DNA from: CAWAMD01 sp963783045 | GTDB taxonomy: Bacteria > Actinomycetota > Nitriliruptoria > Nitriliruptorales > Nitriliruptoraceae | Assembly (NCBI GenBank): GCA_963783045.1 | Contig: CAWAMD010000005.1 | Span: forward strand, 744,001 to 808,000 | Direction: 5' to 3' | Length of the DNA: 64,000 nt | Shown here: one piece after another, positions 48,571-57,811 of the stretch | Numbering within the stretch: position 1 is the first letter of the stretch | How the letters are laid out: the number at the start of each line of letters is the position of its first letter | Notes under the pieces: generated by a model | What the model was told of the DNA's origin: nothing | The model's input: the letters and a program-made list of their open reading frames with translations, nothing else | Databases searched by the model: none | Position numbers and translations under genes: made by a program

Positions 48571-50079
48571 GTGACATCCACTGGTGATCCGGGACCGTCG
48601 ACGCCTCGGTACGGCCTCCGGCGGCTGGTCGTGGGGCTCGCGGTGCTGGGGATGCTGGCTCTCGCGGCGACCGGCGTGGTGCTGGCCACCAGCGGCGGCC
48701 CGGACACCTCGGCCCCGGCCGCGTCTGGGGCCACACGCACGCCGACCGAGCCGCGCACCGACCTGCCGAGCGCCGCCCCGACGGCCTCCCCGGCGCCGGC
48801 GGTGGCGCCCACCGCGGCGGCGGACCTGCGCTTCATCCGCCAGGTCCGGTCCGAGATGCGCGCGTTCCCGCAGGAGTGGCCGATCGTCCGCGGCGCGTTC
48901 TCGACCATGTACACGTTCTGGGGCAAGCACTGGGACTACATGATGGACCTGGTGCGCAACACCGAGATCAACGCGATCGTCATCAACGTCAAGGACGACT
49001 CCGGCCAGCTGGCCTGGCACATGGACGACATCCCGGCCGCGAAGGCCGGTGGGGGCGCCGACTGGCTGCGTGAGGGGCTCGACCCGCGTACGCGCATCCA
49101 GCAGCTGCGCGACGCCGGGGGCTACCCCATCGCCCGGGTGGTCTGCTTCAAGGACTCCCAGGTCGCTCAGGCGCGCCCCGACCTCGCCGTCATCGACACG
49201 CGCACGGGCAAGCCGTGGCAGGGCAAGGACGGCCAGTACTGGCTCAACCCGTACAACGACGCCGCCTGGCAGTACTGCATCGACGTGGGCAAACAAGCCG
49301 CGAAGATGGGTTTCCTCGAGGTCCAGTTCGACTATGTCCGCTTCCCGAACGGCGGCGACGGCCCGTCGGAGTTCTTCTCCTTCCCGGGCGTGCCTGCCGA
49401 CCGTCCCCGCAGCGAGTGGCGCCACCCGGACGTGATCACGAAGTTCCTCACGGCGGCGCGCGAGCAGCTGCACGGGGCCGGCGTCCGGGTCGCCGCCGAC
49501 ATCTTCGGGCTGACGACCTACAACTGGTCGTGGGACGGCGACGGGACCGGCCAGGTCTTCGAGCGCCTCGCCGAGCAGCTCGACTACGTCTCGCCCATGG
49601 TCTATCCGTCCCACTACGGGCCGGGGAACTACGGCCTGTACCCGCATCCGGTGCACTTCCCGTACGAGACGGTCTGGAACGCGATGCAGGAGGCGCAGAT
49701 GCGCTCGCAGGGGCTGCGCGCCAAGGTGCGGCCCTGGATCGAGGACTTCTCCCCCACCTGGCTCGGCGTCCACAACACGCCGCAGCGCGTCCGCGACCAG
49801 AAGCGGGCCGTGTACGACAACGGCCTCGAGGGCTGGATGCTGTGGAATGCCGGCAACCAGTTCACCCGCGAGGCACTCGAGCCGACAACCATCTCGCACG
49901 CGAACCCGGACTTCGAGGTCCCGCCGCGCACCCGCGACCCCGCCCCCGCCCCCGGCGCCGAGCCCCGGCACTGGCCGGGCTACCCGGTCGGCGACGACGG
50001 ACAGCCCAAGACCGGCGGCCCCAACGTGGACGTCGATCAGGGCAACGCCGCCGGCACCTCACCCCACGGAGACAACTGA
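48571..50079 (+). CDS. Secreted DUF4015 glycosidase-like protein
   Basis: A 502-residue protein. A signal anchor (about 17-40) precedes a Pro/Ala/Thr linker, then a TIM-barrel DUF4015 domain (about 100-440) related to glycoside hydrolases. It has NAIVINVKDDSGQLAWHMD, EVQFDYVRFPN, the YVSPMVYPSHYGPGNY segment and WIEDFSP. Acidic residues in VKDDSG and VQFDYVRFP occupy positions expected of a sugar-cleaving site, but activity is untested. GGGA 6 nt upstream supports the GTG at 48571. It is followed 2 nt later by a polysaccharide deacetylase, so the two probably act together on a surface or matrix polysaccharide. Confidence 0.85.
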   Translation: MTSTGDPGPSTPRYGLRRLVVGLAVLGMLALAATGVVLATSGGPDTSAPAASGATRTPTEPRTDLPSAAPTASPAPAVAPTAAADLRFIRQVRSEMRAFPQEWPIVRGAFSTMYTFWGKHWDYMMDLVRNTEINAIVINVKDDSGQLAWHMDDIPAAKAGGGADWLREGLDPRTRIQQLRDAGGYPIARVVCFKDSQVAQARPDLAVIDTRTGKPWQGKDGQYWLNPYNDAAWQYCIDVGKQAAKMGFLEVQFDYVRFPNGGDGPSEFFSFPGVPADRPRSEWRHPDVITKFLTAAREQLHGAGVRVAADIFGLTTYNWSWDGDGTGQVFERLAEQLDYVSPMVYPSHYGPGNYGLYPHPVHFPYETVWNAMQEAQMRSQGLRAKVRPWIEDFSPTWLGVHNTPQRVRDQKRAVYDNGLEGWMLWNAGNQFTREALEPTTISHANPDFEVPPRTRDPAPAPGAEPRHWPGYPVGDDGQPKTGGPNVDVDQGNAAGTSPHGDN

Positions 50080-50081
50080 CG

Positions 50082-51263
50082 ATGCGACGCACCCTCCTGC
50101 CGGTCCTGATCGCCGGCCTGCTGGCCACCTCCTGCGCCGCGACGAACGCGACCGGATCTCCCGGCAGCACCACCGGGGGCAGCAGCGAGACGCCCGCCGC
50201 CACCGCGCCCACCGGCGGGACGACCGCTCCGGCGAGCCCAGCCAGCCCCTCCGGGGTGCCGAGCCCCGCAGCCTCCCCGTCTCCGTCGCCGAGCCCCTCG
50301 CCGTCGGGCGTGGCCGCGATGTCCGACGCCGAACTGGCCGATGCTCACGTGAACGAGATCGGTCGTGTCCTCGTCATGGAGTACCACAAGCTCGCCGACA
50401 CGAACGGGCGCTGGGAGAACTCGCTCGCGACGTTCAAGGCGCAGCTGCAGGAGCTCCACGACAAGGGCTACCGGCCGATCAGCCTGTCCGAGTTCATCGA
50501 CGGCACCTTCCCCATCCCGGCCGGCACCTCCCCGGTCCTGCTCACCTTCGACGACTCCTACAAGGAGCACATGTTCTTCGGCCCCGACGGCACGACGCCC
50601 GACCCGAACTCGGCCGTCGGGATCCTCGAGGACATGCAGCGCAAGGACCCGACGTGGCGCGCGCGGGGCGTGTTCGCCTTCTACTGGCCCGCCCCGTTCC
50701 GCGAGCCCGACCGCGACCTCATCAAGCGCAAGTTCCAGTACCTGGTCGACCACGGCTTCGACCTGTCGAACCACACCTACAACCACGACGACCTCAGCAC
50801 GCTCACCGACGCGCAGGTGCAGGAGAACCTGGCGAAGATGGAGGCGGAGTTCAACGCGATGGTCCCCGACTACACGATCCGCTCGATCACCCTCACGCAG
50901 GGGATCTGGCCCAAGAACCACGCGCTGGCGATGGACGGGTCGTGGAACGGGACGAGCTACCACCACGACGTGGCGTTCCTGGTCGGCTGGATGCCCACCC
51001 GCTCACCGCACCACAAGGACTTCGACCCGCAGAGCGTCATGCGGGTGCAGGCCTACGAGCCCGAGTTCCGCAAGTGGGTCGACTACCTCGACGAGCACCC
51101 GGACGAGCGGTTCGTCTCCGACGGCGACCCGACGACCGTGACCTATCCGAAGTCGTTCGCCGAGGTGGCTGGCGACATGGGTGACCAGGCGACCCGGGTC
51201 TATCCCGACGACGCCGGCGACGGAGGCGACGGCAGCGGCGGCGCGGCCCCCAGCCCCAGCTGA
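50082..51263 (+). CDS. Polysaccharide deacetylase family lipoprotein
   Basis: A 393-residue lipoprotein with lipobox LATSC (lipid Cys at 18), a long Ser/Pro/Thr linker (20-75), then a NodB-type carbohydrate esterase 4 domain. The catalytic/metal Asp pair lies in VLLTFDDSYKEH (about 155-157), and the His pair is SNHTYNH near 230. The region EPDRDLIKRKFQYLVDHGFD sits between them. It removes acetyl groups from an amino-sugar polymer outside the membrane. The ATG lies 2 nt after the DUF4015 stop. The last 64 nt overlap the convergent PQQ-type repeat gene at 51200-52546. Confidence 0.88.
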   Translation: MRRTLLPVLIAGLLATSCAATNATGSPGSTTGGSSETPAATAPTGGTTAPASPASPSGVPSPAASPSPSPSPSPSGVAAMSDAELADAHVNEIGRVLVMEYHKLADTNGRWENSLATFKAQLQELHDKGYRPISLSEFIDGTFPIPAGTSPVLLTFDDSYKEHMFFGPDGTTPDPNSAVGILEDMQRKDPTWRARGVFAFYWPAPFREPDRDLIKRKFQYLVDHGFDLSNHTYNHDDLSTLTDAQVQENLAKMEAEFNAMVPDYTIRSITLTQGIWPKNHALAMDGSWNGTSYHHDVAFLVGWMPTRSPHHKDFDPQSVMRVQAYEPEFRKWVDYLDEHPDERFVSDGDPTTVTYPKSFAEVAGDMGDQATRVYPDDAGDGGDGSGGAAPSPS

Positions 51264-52546
51264 GCCTCCCTGCCGAGGTCGTAGACCTCCAGCCGACCCC
51301 GCGTCGGGCTGGAGGTCACGAGGACCAGGGAGCTGCCGTCCGTCGCCTCGCCACCGAACCACCCCGACGGCGTGACGGCGAAGCGCTCGTCGCCGGTGCG
51401 AACGTCGAGCCCGGTCACCCGGATCCCGTGTTCGAGGAGCAGGGCCACGATCCCCCGACCCGCGACGACCTCCCCGGGCCTGTCGTCGTGCCAGCGGACC
51501 CGACCGTCGAGACCGAGGGCCTCGACACCGTCGAACGTCCCGACGACCACCATCCCGCCGGCCAGCACCGGTGCCCCGACGAACCGGCCCTGGCCGAGGG
51601 GGGTGAGGGTTCCCTCGCGGGCGTCGACGACCACCAGCCGGTCGTCCACCCGCACGACGGCCCGGCCTCCGTCCTGCACCGGTGCCAGCACGACCCGGCC
51701 GTCGAGCGGTGTGGTCCAGGCGGGCCTGCCCGTCGTCACGTCGATGCCGACCAGGGTCGAGGGCCGTCCACCGGTCGGGGCCCCGCGGACCGCGACCAGG
51801 TTCGGCGCGCCGACCAGCCACGCCGACACGGCACTGATGTCCTGCACGAGCCAGCGTGGCCGCCCGTCGGCGACCCGGTAAGCGATGGCGCGGCCCCCCG
51901 ACTCGGCGACGAGCAGCGGCTCGCCTTCGGCGACCAGCGTGAGCCGGGGCGCCTCGACGTCGAACGTCCGTCCCGCAGCGTCCCAGGCGCGGGCGCCGGT
52001 CGCGACGTAGAAGGCGGTCACGCCGCCGTCGGGTCGGGCGACCACGACACGGTCGGCGATCGCCAGCGGTGCCGAGCGTGGCGCGTCGGGACTGCCGGCC
52101 GTCGTGGCGGCCCAGAGCATGTCCCCGGTGTCCGCCGCGTAGGCACGCAGCTCGTCGCCGATGGTGACGAACACGCGGCCCTCCGCGATCTCGACACCCC
52201 AGGCAGGCCGCTCGAGCTGCCGGCTCCAGCGGATCGCCGGTGTGTCCGGGCCGCGGGGCACGAGGTCCGGCGGGGCGACCCCGGCGGCGCGTGAGGGCAA
52301 GGTGACGGCGCCGGCCGGCCCGGACGCCGCCGGCCCCGCAGGGGAACCCGCCGTCACGACGCGGAGGACGAGCCCCATCGCGACCAGACCCACGATCCCC
52401 GCCGGCAGCACCCAGCGCAGGATCGCGCGGGCGTCCGGGGGCGACGGACGCGAGTCGTGGCCCGCGGGGGGCCGCAGCGCGGCACCACACGAACCGCACC
52501 AGCGGGCGTCGGCCGGCATCGCCGCACCGCACCGGTGACAGTGCAT
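51200..52546 (-). CDS. Zinc-ribbon membrane protein with PQQ-type beta-propeller
   Basis: A 448-residue protein. The N-terminal zinc ribbon has CxxC at Cys 3/6 and Cys 17/20 (MHCHRCGAAMPADARWCGSC), then a single membrane helix (about 44-66). The remaining 370 residues form PQQ-like beta-propeller repeats (IRWSRQLERPAWGVEIAEGRVFV, LRAYAADTGDMLWAAT, VTTGRPAWTTPLDGRVVLAP). The propeller should be outside and the ribbon inside, so it may sense or scaffold. AGGAAGG before the ATG at 52546 supports this start over the nearby GTG. It overlaps the deacetylase gene tail by 64 nt on the opposite strand. Confidence 0.8.
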   Translation of the reverse strand: MHCHRCGAAMPADARWCGSCGAALRPPAGHDSRPSPPDARAILRWVLPAGIVGLVAMGLVLRVVTAGSPAGPAASGPAGAVTLPSRAAGVAPPDLVPRGPDTPAIRWSRQLERPAWGVEIAEGRVFVTIGDELRAYAADTGDMLWAATTAGSPDAPRSAPLAIADRVVVARPDGGVTAFYVATGARAWDAAGRTFDVEAPRLTLVAEGEPLLVAESGGRAIAYRVADGRPRWLVQDISAVSAWLVGAPNLVAVRGAPTGGRPSTLVGIDVTTGRPAWTTPLDGRVVLAPVQDGGRAVVRVDDRLVVVDAREGTLTPLGQGRFVGAPVLAGGMVVVGTFDGVEALGLDGRVRWHDDRPGEVVAGRGIVALLLEHGIRVTGLDVRTGDERFAVTPSGWFGGEATDGSSLVLVTSSPTRGRLEVYDLGREAQLGLGAAPPLPSPPSPASSG

Positions 52547-52601
52547 GCCCACCCTTCCTCCGCGACGACGGCGTGCAGGACGGGTGTACACCCAACGACG
52601 A

Positions 52602-52630
52602 GCGGGGCGGGCCACGATGGCCCGCCCCGC
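52602..52630 (-). terminator. Terminator of the proVWX operon
   Basis: GCGGGGCGGGCC and GGCCCGCCCCGC form perfect 12-base arms around ACGAT, 22 nt after the proX stop. Confidence 0.85.
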
Positions 52631-52652
52631 ATCGATGCGTCGGTATGGACGA

Positions 52653-53636
52653 TCAGCTGGTCAGCTGGTCAACCAGATCCTGGTTGTCGCTGACCCACTG
52701 CTTGACGCCCTCCATCTCCTTGCCTTCGCCGGCCTCGTTGATCGCAACCTCGAGGCTGGCCAGGTTCTCGTTGCTCATCGTGAAGTTGCTGAACCACTTC
52801 GCGACCTGCGGGCAGTCGTCCTTGAATCCCTGCCGCGCGAGCGTGTGGATGGAGTCGGGCTCACCAAGCGCGCCCTTCGGGTCCTTCAGGTCCTTCAGGT
52901 CCCACTTGCCGTAGGCGAAGTGGGGCTTCCACAGGGTGACGACGATCGGCTCCTTGGCCTCGATCGCGTTGCCCAGCTCGGCCAGCATGGCGGCCGTCGA
53001 GCCCTCGACGAGGTCGTACTCGTCCTTGAGTCCGTACTCGGGCATGACCTTGGTGCGGGAGATCCGCATGAGGCCGGAGCCCGGCTCGATGCCGATGATC
53101 TTGCCGCCGAACTCGTCGGCCTTGCCCTTCAGGTCGGCGATCGAGTTCACGTCGTCGACGTAGGACGGGACGACCCAGGTCAGCGGTGCCTTGTCGAACC
53201 AGACGCCGAGGTCGTCGATCTTGTCGCCGTACTGCTCCCAGTAGTCGGAGTGCGTCGCCGGCAGCCAGGCGTCGAAGAACACGTCGACCTGGCCGTTGGC
53301 GAGCGCCGCGTACAGCGGACCCACGTCGGGCTGGGTCTGCTTGACCGTGTAGCCCTTCTGCTCGAGGATGTACTGCCACAGGTTGGTCAGCGCGATGTCC
53401 TCGTCCCACGGGATGAGGCCGATGTTCACCGCGTCGCAGGACGCGGCGACCTCGTTCCCGCCGGCGGAGCCGGTCTCGGACGCTGCCGCACCGGTCTCGG
53501 AGGAGCTCGTGCCTTCGCTGGACTCGGATCCGGTGTCGTTGCCGCCCCCGCAGGCGGTCAGCAGGAGCGCTCCGAGGATCAGGCCGATCAGCCCGAGTCC
53601 GCGCCCGGAGCGCAGATGTCGTCGTGCATGACTCAC
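52653..53636 (-). CDS. proX: Glycine betaine/proline ABC transporter substrate-binding lipoprotein
   Basis: A 327-residue lipoprotein with lipobox LLTAC (lipid Cys at 29) and a Ser/Gly/Glu linker. The OpuAC domain (about 65-320) has VNIGLIPWDEDIALTNLWQYIL, VDVFFDAWLPATHSDYWEQYG and FGGKIIGIEPGSGL, including Trp residues that form the aromatic cage for the quaternary ammonium of betaine. The C-terminus EGKEMEGVKQWVSDNQDLVD is also typical. AGGA 6 nt upstream supports the GTG at 53636. It is the last gene of proV-proW-proX and is followed by a strong terminator. Confidence 0.9.
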   Translation of the reverse strand: MSHARRHLRSGRGLGLIGLILGALLLTACGGGNDTGSESSEGTSSSETGAAASETGSAGGNEVAASCDAVNIGLIPWDEDIALTNLWQYILEQKGYTVKQTQPDVGPLYAALANGQVDVFFDAWLPATHSDYWEQYGDKIDDLGVWFDKAPLTWVVPSYVDDVNSIADLKGKADEFGGKIIGIEPGSGLMRISRTKVMPEYGLKDEYDLVEGSTAAMLAELGNAIEAKEPIVVTLWKPHFAYGKWDLKDLKDPKGALGEPDSIHTLARQGFKDDCPQVAKWFSNFTMSNENLASLEVAINEAGEGKEMEGVKQWVSDNQDLVDQLTS

Positions 53637-53691
53637 GTGATGTCCTTTCGACAGTGGTCGTTGTTTCGCGTGAGGTGTGTTGGTTCGCTGG

Positions 53692-54553
53692 TCAGGCCGC
53701 CGCCGCGCTGCCCGATCCGGACGTGACGGCGGAGGTGGTGCGGTCGAGGTAGATGGCCAGGATCACGACCGAGAGGCCGCTGGTGAGGCCGAGGCCGACC
53801 TGCAGCCGGGTGACGGCCCGCACGACCTCGGTACCGAGCCCCGGCGCGCCGCCCATGCCCGCGATGACCACCATCGACAGGGAGAGCATGATGACCTGGT
53901 TGATCGCCGGCCATGATCGTCGGCATGGCGAGCGGCAGCTGGACCTGACGGAGCACCTCGGACGGCTTCGCGCCGAAGGCCTCCGCGGCCTCCACGACCT
54001 CGCTGTCGACCTGCCGGATCCCGAGCTCGGTGAGTCGCACCGCCGGTGGCATCGCGAAGATGAGGGAGGCGATCACGCCGGGAACCAGGCCGATGCCGAA
54101 GAAGATGACGGCGAGCAGCAGGTAGATGAATGCCGGCATCGTCTGCATGAAGTCCAGCACCGGCCGGATCAGAAGGCTGACCTTCGAACTTCGCGCCGCC
54201 AGGATGCCGAAGGGCACCCCGATCGCGACGGCCAGGATCGTGGCCACGAGCACGAGCGCCAGCGACTGCATCGTCTGCTCGAAGAAGCCCATCGAGTCGA
54301 TGAGCCCGAACGCGACCAGGGCGACCAGTCCGAACTTCCAGTTGCGGACCAGCCAGGCGATCGCGGCGAGGATGATCACCATCGCCAGCGCCGGCGGCCA
54401 GGTCAGCACGAACTCGACCTTGCCGACGAGCCAGCCGATCGCGATCTGCACCCAGTCGAAGACGATCCACGCCTTGAACCAGTCGATGAACGTGGAGAGC
54501 GGGGAGGCCAGGTCGACCTCGGGGATCACCTGGGCGATGAGTGCACTAAGCAT
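53692..54553 (-). pseudogene. proW: Glycine betaine ABC transporter permease, frameshifted
   Basis: This is a betaine permease with about five to six helices. The first two thirds (to PTIMAG) and the last third (IMLSLSMVVIAGMGGAPGLG through the terminal Ala run) are in different frames. One base too many, probably the C at 53905 on the plus strand, explains this. Correcting it gives about 286 residues with the usual EAA loop EAFGAKPSEVLRQVQLPLA and the stretch AGINQVIMLSLSMVVI. The ATG at 54553 overlaps the proV stop by 8 nt. A broken permease would disable uptake by this system, so either function is lost or the base is a sequencing error. Confidence 0.85.
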
Positions 54554-55742
54554 TGATCGTGTCCTCTCCGGCGAGAGCCGACAGCAGCGCGGGGCGGGAG
54601 ACGACGCCGACGAGCCGGTCGTCCTCCGGGTCGACGACGGCGATGGGCACGGTGTTCTGGGCGGCCAGGCCGGACAGGTCGGCCAGGGGGGTGTCCGGGC
54701 GCGCCGTCGCGTAGGCGTCGATGACGATGTCCTTCACGTGCGCGACGCCGTCCTTGACGGCCCGCGCGAGGCGGTCGTCGCGGGCGACCCCGACGATCCG
54801 GCCCCGCGGGTCGACGACGTAGATGCCGTTGGCCTCCATGTCCTCGAGCTTGCGCAGCACGTCCCGGGGCGACTCGTCGGGTCGGGCGGTGTTGCGGGGC
54901 TTGCGCATCGCCATCTCGGCGGTCAGCACCCGGGAGCGGTCCACGTCGGCGACGAAATCGGCGACGTAGTCGTTCGCTGGCTCGGCGATGATCTCGGCGC
55001 CCGTACCGATCTGGACGACGGCGCCGTCCTTCATGACGACGATGCGGTCGCCGAGCCGCATCGCCTCGTTCAGGTCGTGGGTGATGAAGACGATGGTGCG
55101 GTGCAGCTCCCGCTGGAGCTCGACGAGCAGGTCCTGCATGTCGCGGCGGATGAGCGGATCCAGGGCGCTGAAGGGCTCGTCCATGAGCAGGATGTCGGCG
55201 TCGGTGGCAAGCCCGCGGGCCAGCCCGACCCGCTGCTGCATGCCGCCGGACAGCTCCTGCGGCTGTGAGTCACCCCAGCCGTGCAGCCCGACCCGCTCGA
55301 GCGCGGTCTCGGCACGCTCGCGCCGCTCGGCCTCGCCGACGCCCTGCACACGCAGCCCGTAGGCCGCGTTCTCCCAGACGGTGCGGTGCGGGAACAGGGC
55401 GAAGTGCTGGAAGACCATGCTCATCTTGCTCATCCGCAGCCGCCTGAGCTGCTCGGCCCCCATGGTCCCGACCTCCTCACCGTCGATCTGCACCGATCCC
55501 GAGGTCGGCTCGATCAGCCGGTTGAGCATGCGCACGACGGTCGACTTCCCCGAGCCGGACAGACCCATGACGACGTAGAGCTCCCCCTGCTCCACGTCGA
55601 AGGACACGTTGTTCACGGCGACGACCTGTCCGGTCTCCTCGAGGATCTGGTCCTTCCCCTTCCCGGCATCGAGGGCCTCGAGGGCCCGCTCGGGATGGTT
55701 TCCGAAGATCTTCGTGAGGTTGCTGACCTGTATCTGGCTCAC
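54546..55742 (-). CDS. proV: Glycine betaine/proline ABC transporter ATP-binding protein
   Basis: A 398-residue ATPase of the OpuAA/ProV type. Walker A is GLSGSGKST (about 59-67), Q-loop is MVFQHFALFPHR, signature is ELSGGMQQRVGLARGLA, Walker B is DILLMDEPFSALDPL and switch is FITHDLNEAMRLGDR. Two C-terminal CBS domains (about 275-398) with YVVDPRGRIVGV and IAVVDPEDDRLVGVV sense ionic strength in related transporters. The GTG at 55742 has GGAGAG upstream. It is the first gene of the betaine operon; palindromes in the 274-bp gap upstream may regulate it. Confidence 0.93.
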   Translation of the reverse strand: MSQIQVSNLTKIFGNHPERALEALDAGKGKDQILEETGQVVAVNNVSFDVEQGELYVVMGLSGSGKSTVVRMLNRLIEPTSGSVQIDGEEVGTMGAEQLRRLRMSKMSMVFQHFALFPHRTVWENAAYGLRVQGVGEAERRERAETALERVGLHGWGDSQPQELSGGMQQRVGLARGLATDADILLMDEPFSALDPLIRRDMQDLLVELQRELHRTIVFITHDLNEAMRLGDRIVVMKDGAVVQIGTGAEIIAEPANDYVADFVADVDRSRVLTAEMAMRKPRNTARPDESPRDVLRKLEDMEANGIYVVDPRGRIVGVARDDRLARAVKDGVAHVKDIVIDAYATARPDTPLADLSGLAAQNTVPIAVVDPEDDRLVGVVSRPALLSALAGEDTINA

Positions 55743-55892
55743 AGCACTCTCCGTGGGCGTGGGCAGGTGGTCGGCGTCGGCGCGGGGATCGTTCGCGGGA
55801 CGGATGGGCCGGGCGCGCCGTGCGAGGGCGCCGCAGGCATGTCGCAGCGGATCGGCTCACCCGATCGCTCGACCTGGTGCGACGAGGAGGGG

Positions 55893-55927
55893 GACGTACG
55901 TCACACCTACGATCTCCACCGTAGGTG
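55893..55927. promoter_or_regulatory. Two palindromes upstream of proV
   Basis: GACGTACGTC (55893-55902) is a perfect 10-base palindrome, and CACCTACG/CGTAGGTG (55904-55911, 55920-55927) is a perfect 8-base inverted repeat with an 8-base loop. They lie about 150-185 nt before proV and about 90 nt after the ldcA-type stop. They may be an operator for osmotic control or a terminator of the trp-ldcA unit. Nothing else is seen in 55743-56016. Confidence 0.4.
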
Positions 55928-56016
55928 CTCGTCCGGGGGATGCCAACCGCATCCGACGGCCGGGTGTCCGGGCGCATGGGGTTGCGCGGTTCGGTCCGAC
56001 CGGTGACGAACGCGTC

Positions 56017-56970
56017 TCAGGCGGCGTCGGGCACGCGGACGCGGAGGGCACCCTCTACCGTATCGAGTGTCGCGTCGCCGCCCAGGAGGAGCGGCAGCTG
56101 CCGGTCCGTGTGTCCCAGCGGTAGTCCCGTCACGACCGGGATGCCACGGCCGGCGAGGTGGTCCGCCAGGACCTCGTCCACGGTGCCCGAGGGCCGGTCG
56201 GGCGGCGGGTCGCAGCTCACGAACGTGCCACAGACGACCGCCGCCGCGGCGTCGAGGAGCCCGGCCCGTGCGGTCTGGGTCAGCAGCCGGTCGACGGCGT
56301 AGGGGGCCTCGCCGACCTCCTCGAGCAGCAGCACGGCGCCCCGCGTGTCGAGCTGCTCCGCCGTGCCGATCTGGGCGCAGGTGACGGCGAGGTTGCCGCC
56401 GACCAGCGGCCCCCGTGCCGTGCCGGCGGCGAGGACCGACCCGCCGTGCTCCGCGATCGGCAGGCGGACCTGGCCCTGCTCGCCGAAGAGCAGACGCCGC
56501 AGCAGCCCCAGTCCGGCGCCCCGCTGCTTGTGGAGGCGGCCGACGAACTGTCCATGGCAGCTGACCAGACGCAGGCGCCTCCAGGCCGCCTGGTGCAGCG
56601 CGGTCACGTCGCTGAACCCCACCAGCCACACCGGGTCATCGGCCAGCGCGTCCCAGTCGAGACGGTCGACGACGCGCGTGAGCCCGTACCCGCCCCGCAC
56701 GGCCCACACCGCCCGGAGCGACGGGTCGGAGAAGGCTGCGTCGAGATCGGCGATGCGCGCCTCGTCCGTCCCGGCGAGGTGCCCGTGTCGGTCGCCGACG
56801 TGGGGCATGACGACCGGCTCGAGCCCCCAGCGACGCAGCACCGCCAGCCCCGGCTCCAGGGTGTGGGGCAGCACGGGGCTGCAGGGCGCCACGACCGCGA
56901 CCCGGTCCCCGGGACGCAGCGGCGGCGGCACGAGCCGCCGCGGCGGCGGGACGAGCCGCGGCTCAGCCAC
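56017..56970 (-). CDS. LD-carboxypeptidase (S66 family)
   Basis: A 317-residue muramoyltetrapeptide LD-carboxypeptidase-like enzyme of the S66 (LdcA/MccF) family. The nucleophile Ser lies in LVGFSDVTAL. The catalytic Glu and His are expected in LLLEEVGEAPY and LPLGHTDRQLP, both present. The N-terminal DRVAVVAPCSPV is the usual substrate-binding start. It trims the terminal D-Ala from murein tetrapeptides during recycling, or hydrolyses microcin-like adducts. Its GTG overlaps the trpA stop by 8 nt, so it is translated with the Trp operon. This start is chosen because it gives that overlap. Confidence 0.88.
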   Translation of the reverse strand: MAEPRLVPPPRRLVPPPLRPGDRVAVVAPCSPVLPHTLEPGLAVLRRWGLEPVVMPHVGDRHGHLAGTDEARIADLDAAFSDPSLRAVWAVRGGYGLTRVVDRLDWDALADDPVWLVGFSDVTALHQAAWRRLRLVSCHGQFVGRLHKQRGAGLGLLRRLLFGEQGQVRLPIAEHGGSVLAAGTARGPLVGGNLAVTCAQIGTAEQLDTRGAVLLLEEVGEAPYAVDRLLTQTARAGLLDAAAAVVCGTFVSCDPPPDRPSGTVDEVLADHLAGRGIPVVTGLPLGHTDRQLPLLLGGDATLDTVEGALRVRVPDAA

Positions 56971-57811
56971 CCGCCGACTCGACACCGGCCCGGAGCTCGG
57001 CGACGAGGCGGGCCACCCGCGCCGGCGCGCCGGCCGGCTCACCGTCGCCGGCAGCCCGCACGACGGCCGAGCCCACGATGACACCGTCGGCGTAGCTGGC
57101 CACGTCCGCGGCCTGCTCGCGGTTGGACACGCCGATCCCGACCGCGACGGGTGTGTCGGTCCGGGCACGGATGCGGCCGACGAGCTCGCGGGCATCGGCG
57201 ACCGTGTCCCGGACGCCGGTCACCCCGAGCACGGACGTCGCGTAGACGAAGCCCGTGCTGGTGCTCGCGATCGCGTCGAGCCGCGCATCGGTGGACACCG
57301 ACGAGGCGAGGAAGATCGTGGCGAGGCCCTGGGCACGCGCCTCGGCGAGCCACGGGTCGGCCTCGGGAGCCGGAAGATCCGGCAGGATCGCGCCCGCGAG
57401 TCCGGCCGCGACGAGCTCCTCGGCGAACCGCTCGTAGCCGTGGGCGTCGGCGATCGTCACGTAGGTCATCGTGACGGCGGGGACGGCGATCCGCTCGGTG
57501 AGCGTGGCGCACATGAGCAGGTCGTCCGAGACGTGGTAGCCGTGGTCGAGCGCCGCCTGGGACGCCGCCTGGATCGTCGGGCCGTCCATCATGGGATCCG
57601 AGAACGGGAAGCCCACCTCGAGCAGGTCCGCCCCGGCCTCGGCCGCGGCCTCGAGACACGCCTGCGAGGTCTCCATGTCGGGGTAGCCGGCCGGCAGGTA
57701 GATGACGAGCGCGGCCCGACCGTCGGCCCGGGCGGCGGCGAACGCACCACGCACCCGGTCGGCGCCGGCGGCCTCGCTGCCGCCGGCCACGCCCACGTCG
57801 GCGGCGCTCAT
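56963..57811 (-). CDS. trpA: Tryptophan synthase alpha subunit
   Basis: A 282-residue alpha subunit that splits indole-3-glycerol phosphate into indole and glyceraldehyde 3-phosphate. Catalytic Glu lies in ADLLEVGFPFSDPMMDGP, Asp is in GAILPDLPAPE, and phosphate-binding GVSNREQAADVASYADGVIVGSA is at the C-terminal end. Loop GVTGVRDTV is present. The ATG overlaps trpB stop by four bases, which favours equal synthesis for the alpha-beta complex. The first 20 residues are a short Ala-rich extension before the conserved part. The stop overlaps the carboxypeptidase GTG. Confidence 0.95.
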   Translation of the reverse strand: MSAADVGVAGGSEAAGADRVRGAFAAARADGRAALVIYLPAGYPDMETSQACLEAAAEAGADLLEVGFPFSDPMMDGPTIQAASQAALDHGYHVSDDLLMCATLTERIAVPAVTMTYVTIADAHGYERFAEELVAAGLAGAILPDLPAPEADPWLAEARAQGLATIFLASSVSTDARLDAIASTSTGFVYATSVLGVTGVRDTVADARELVGRIRARTDTPVAVGIGVSNREQAADVASYADGVIVGSAVVRAAGDGEPAGAPARVARLVAELRAGVESAGG

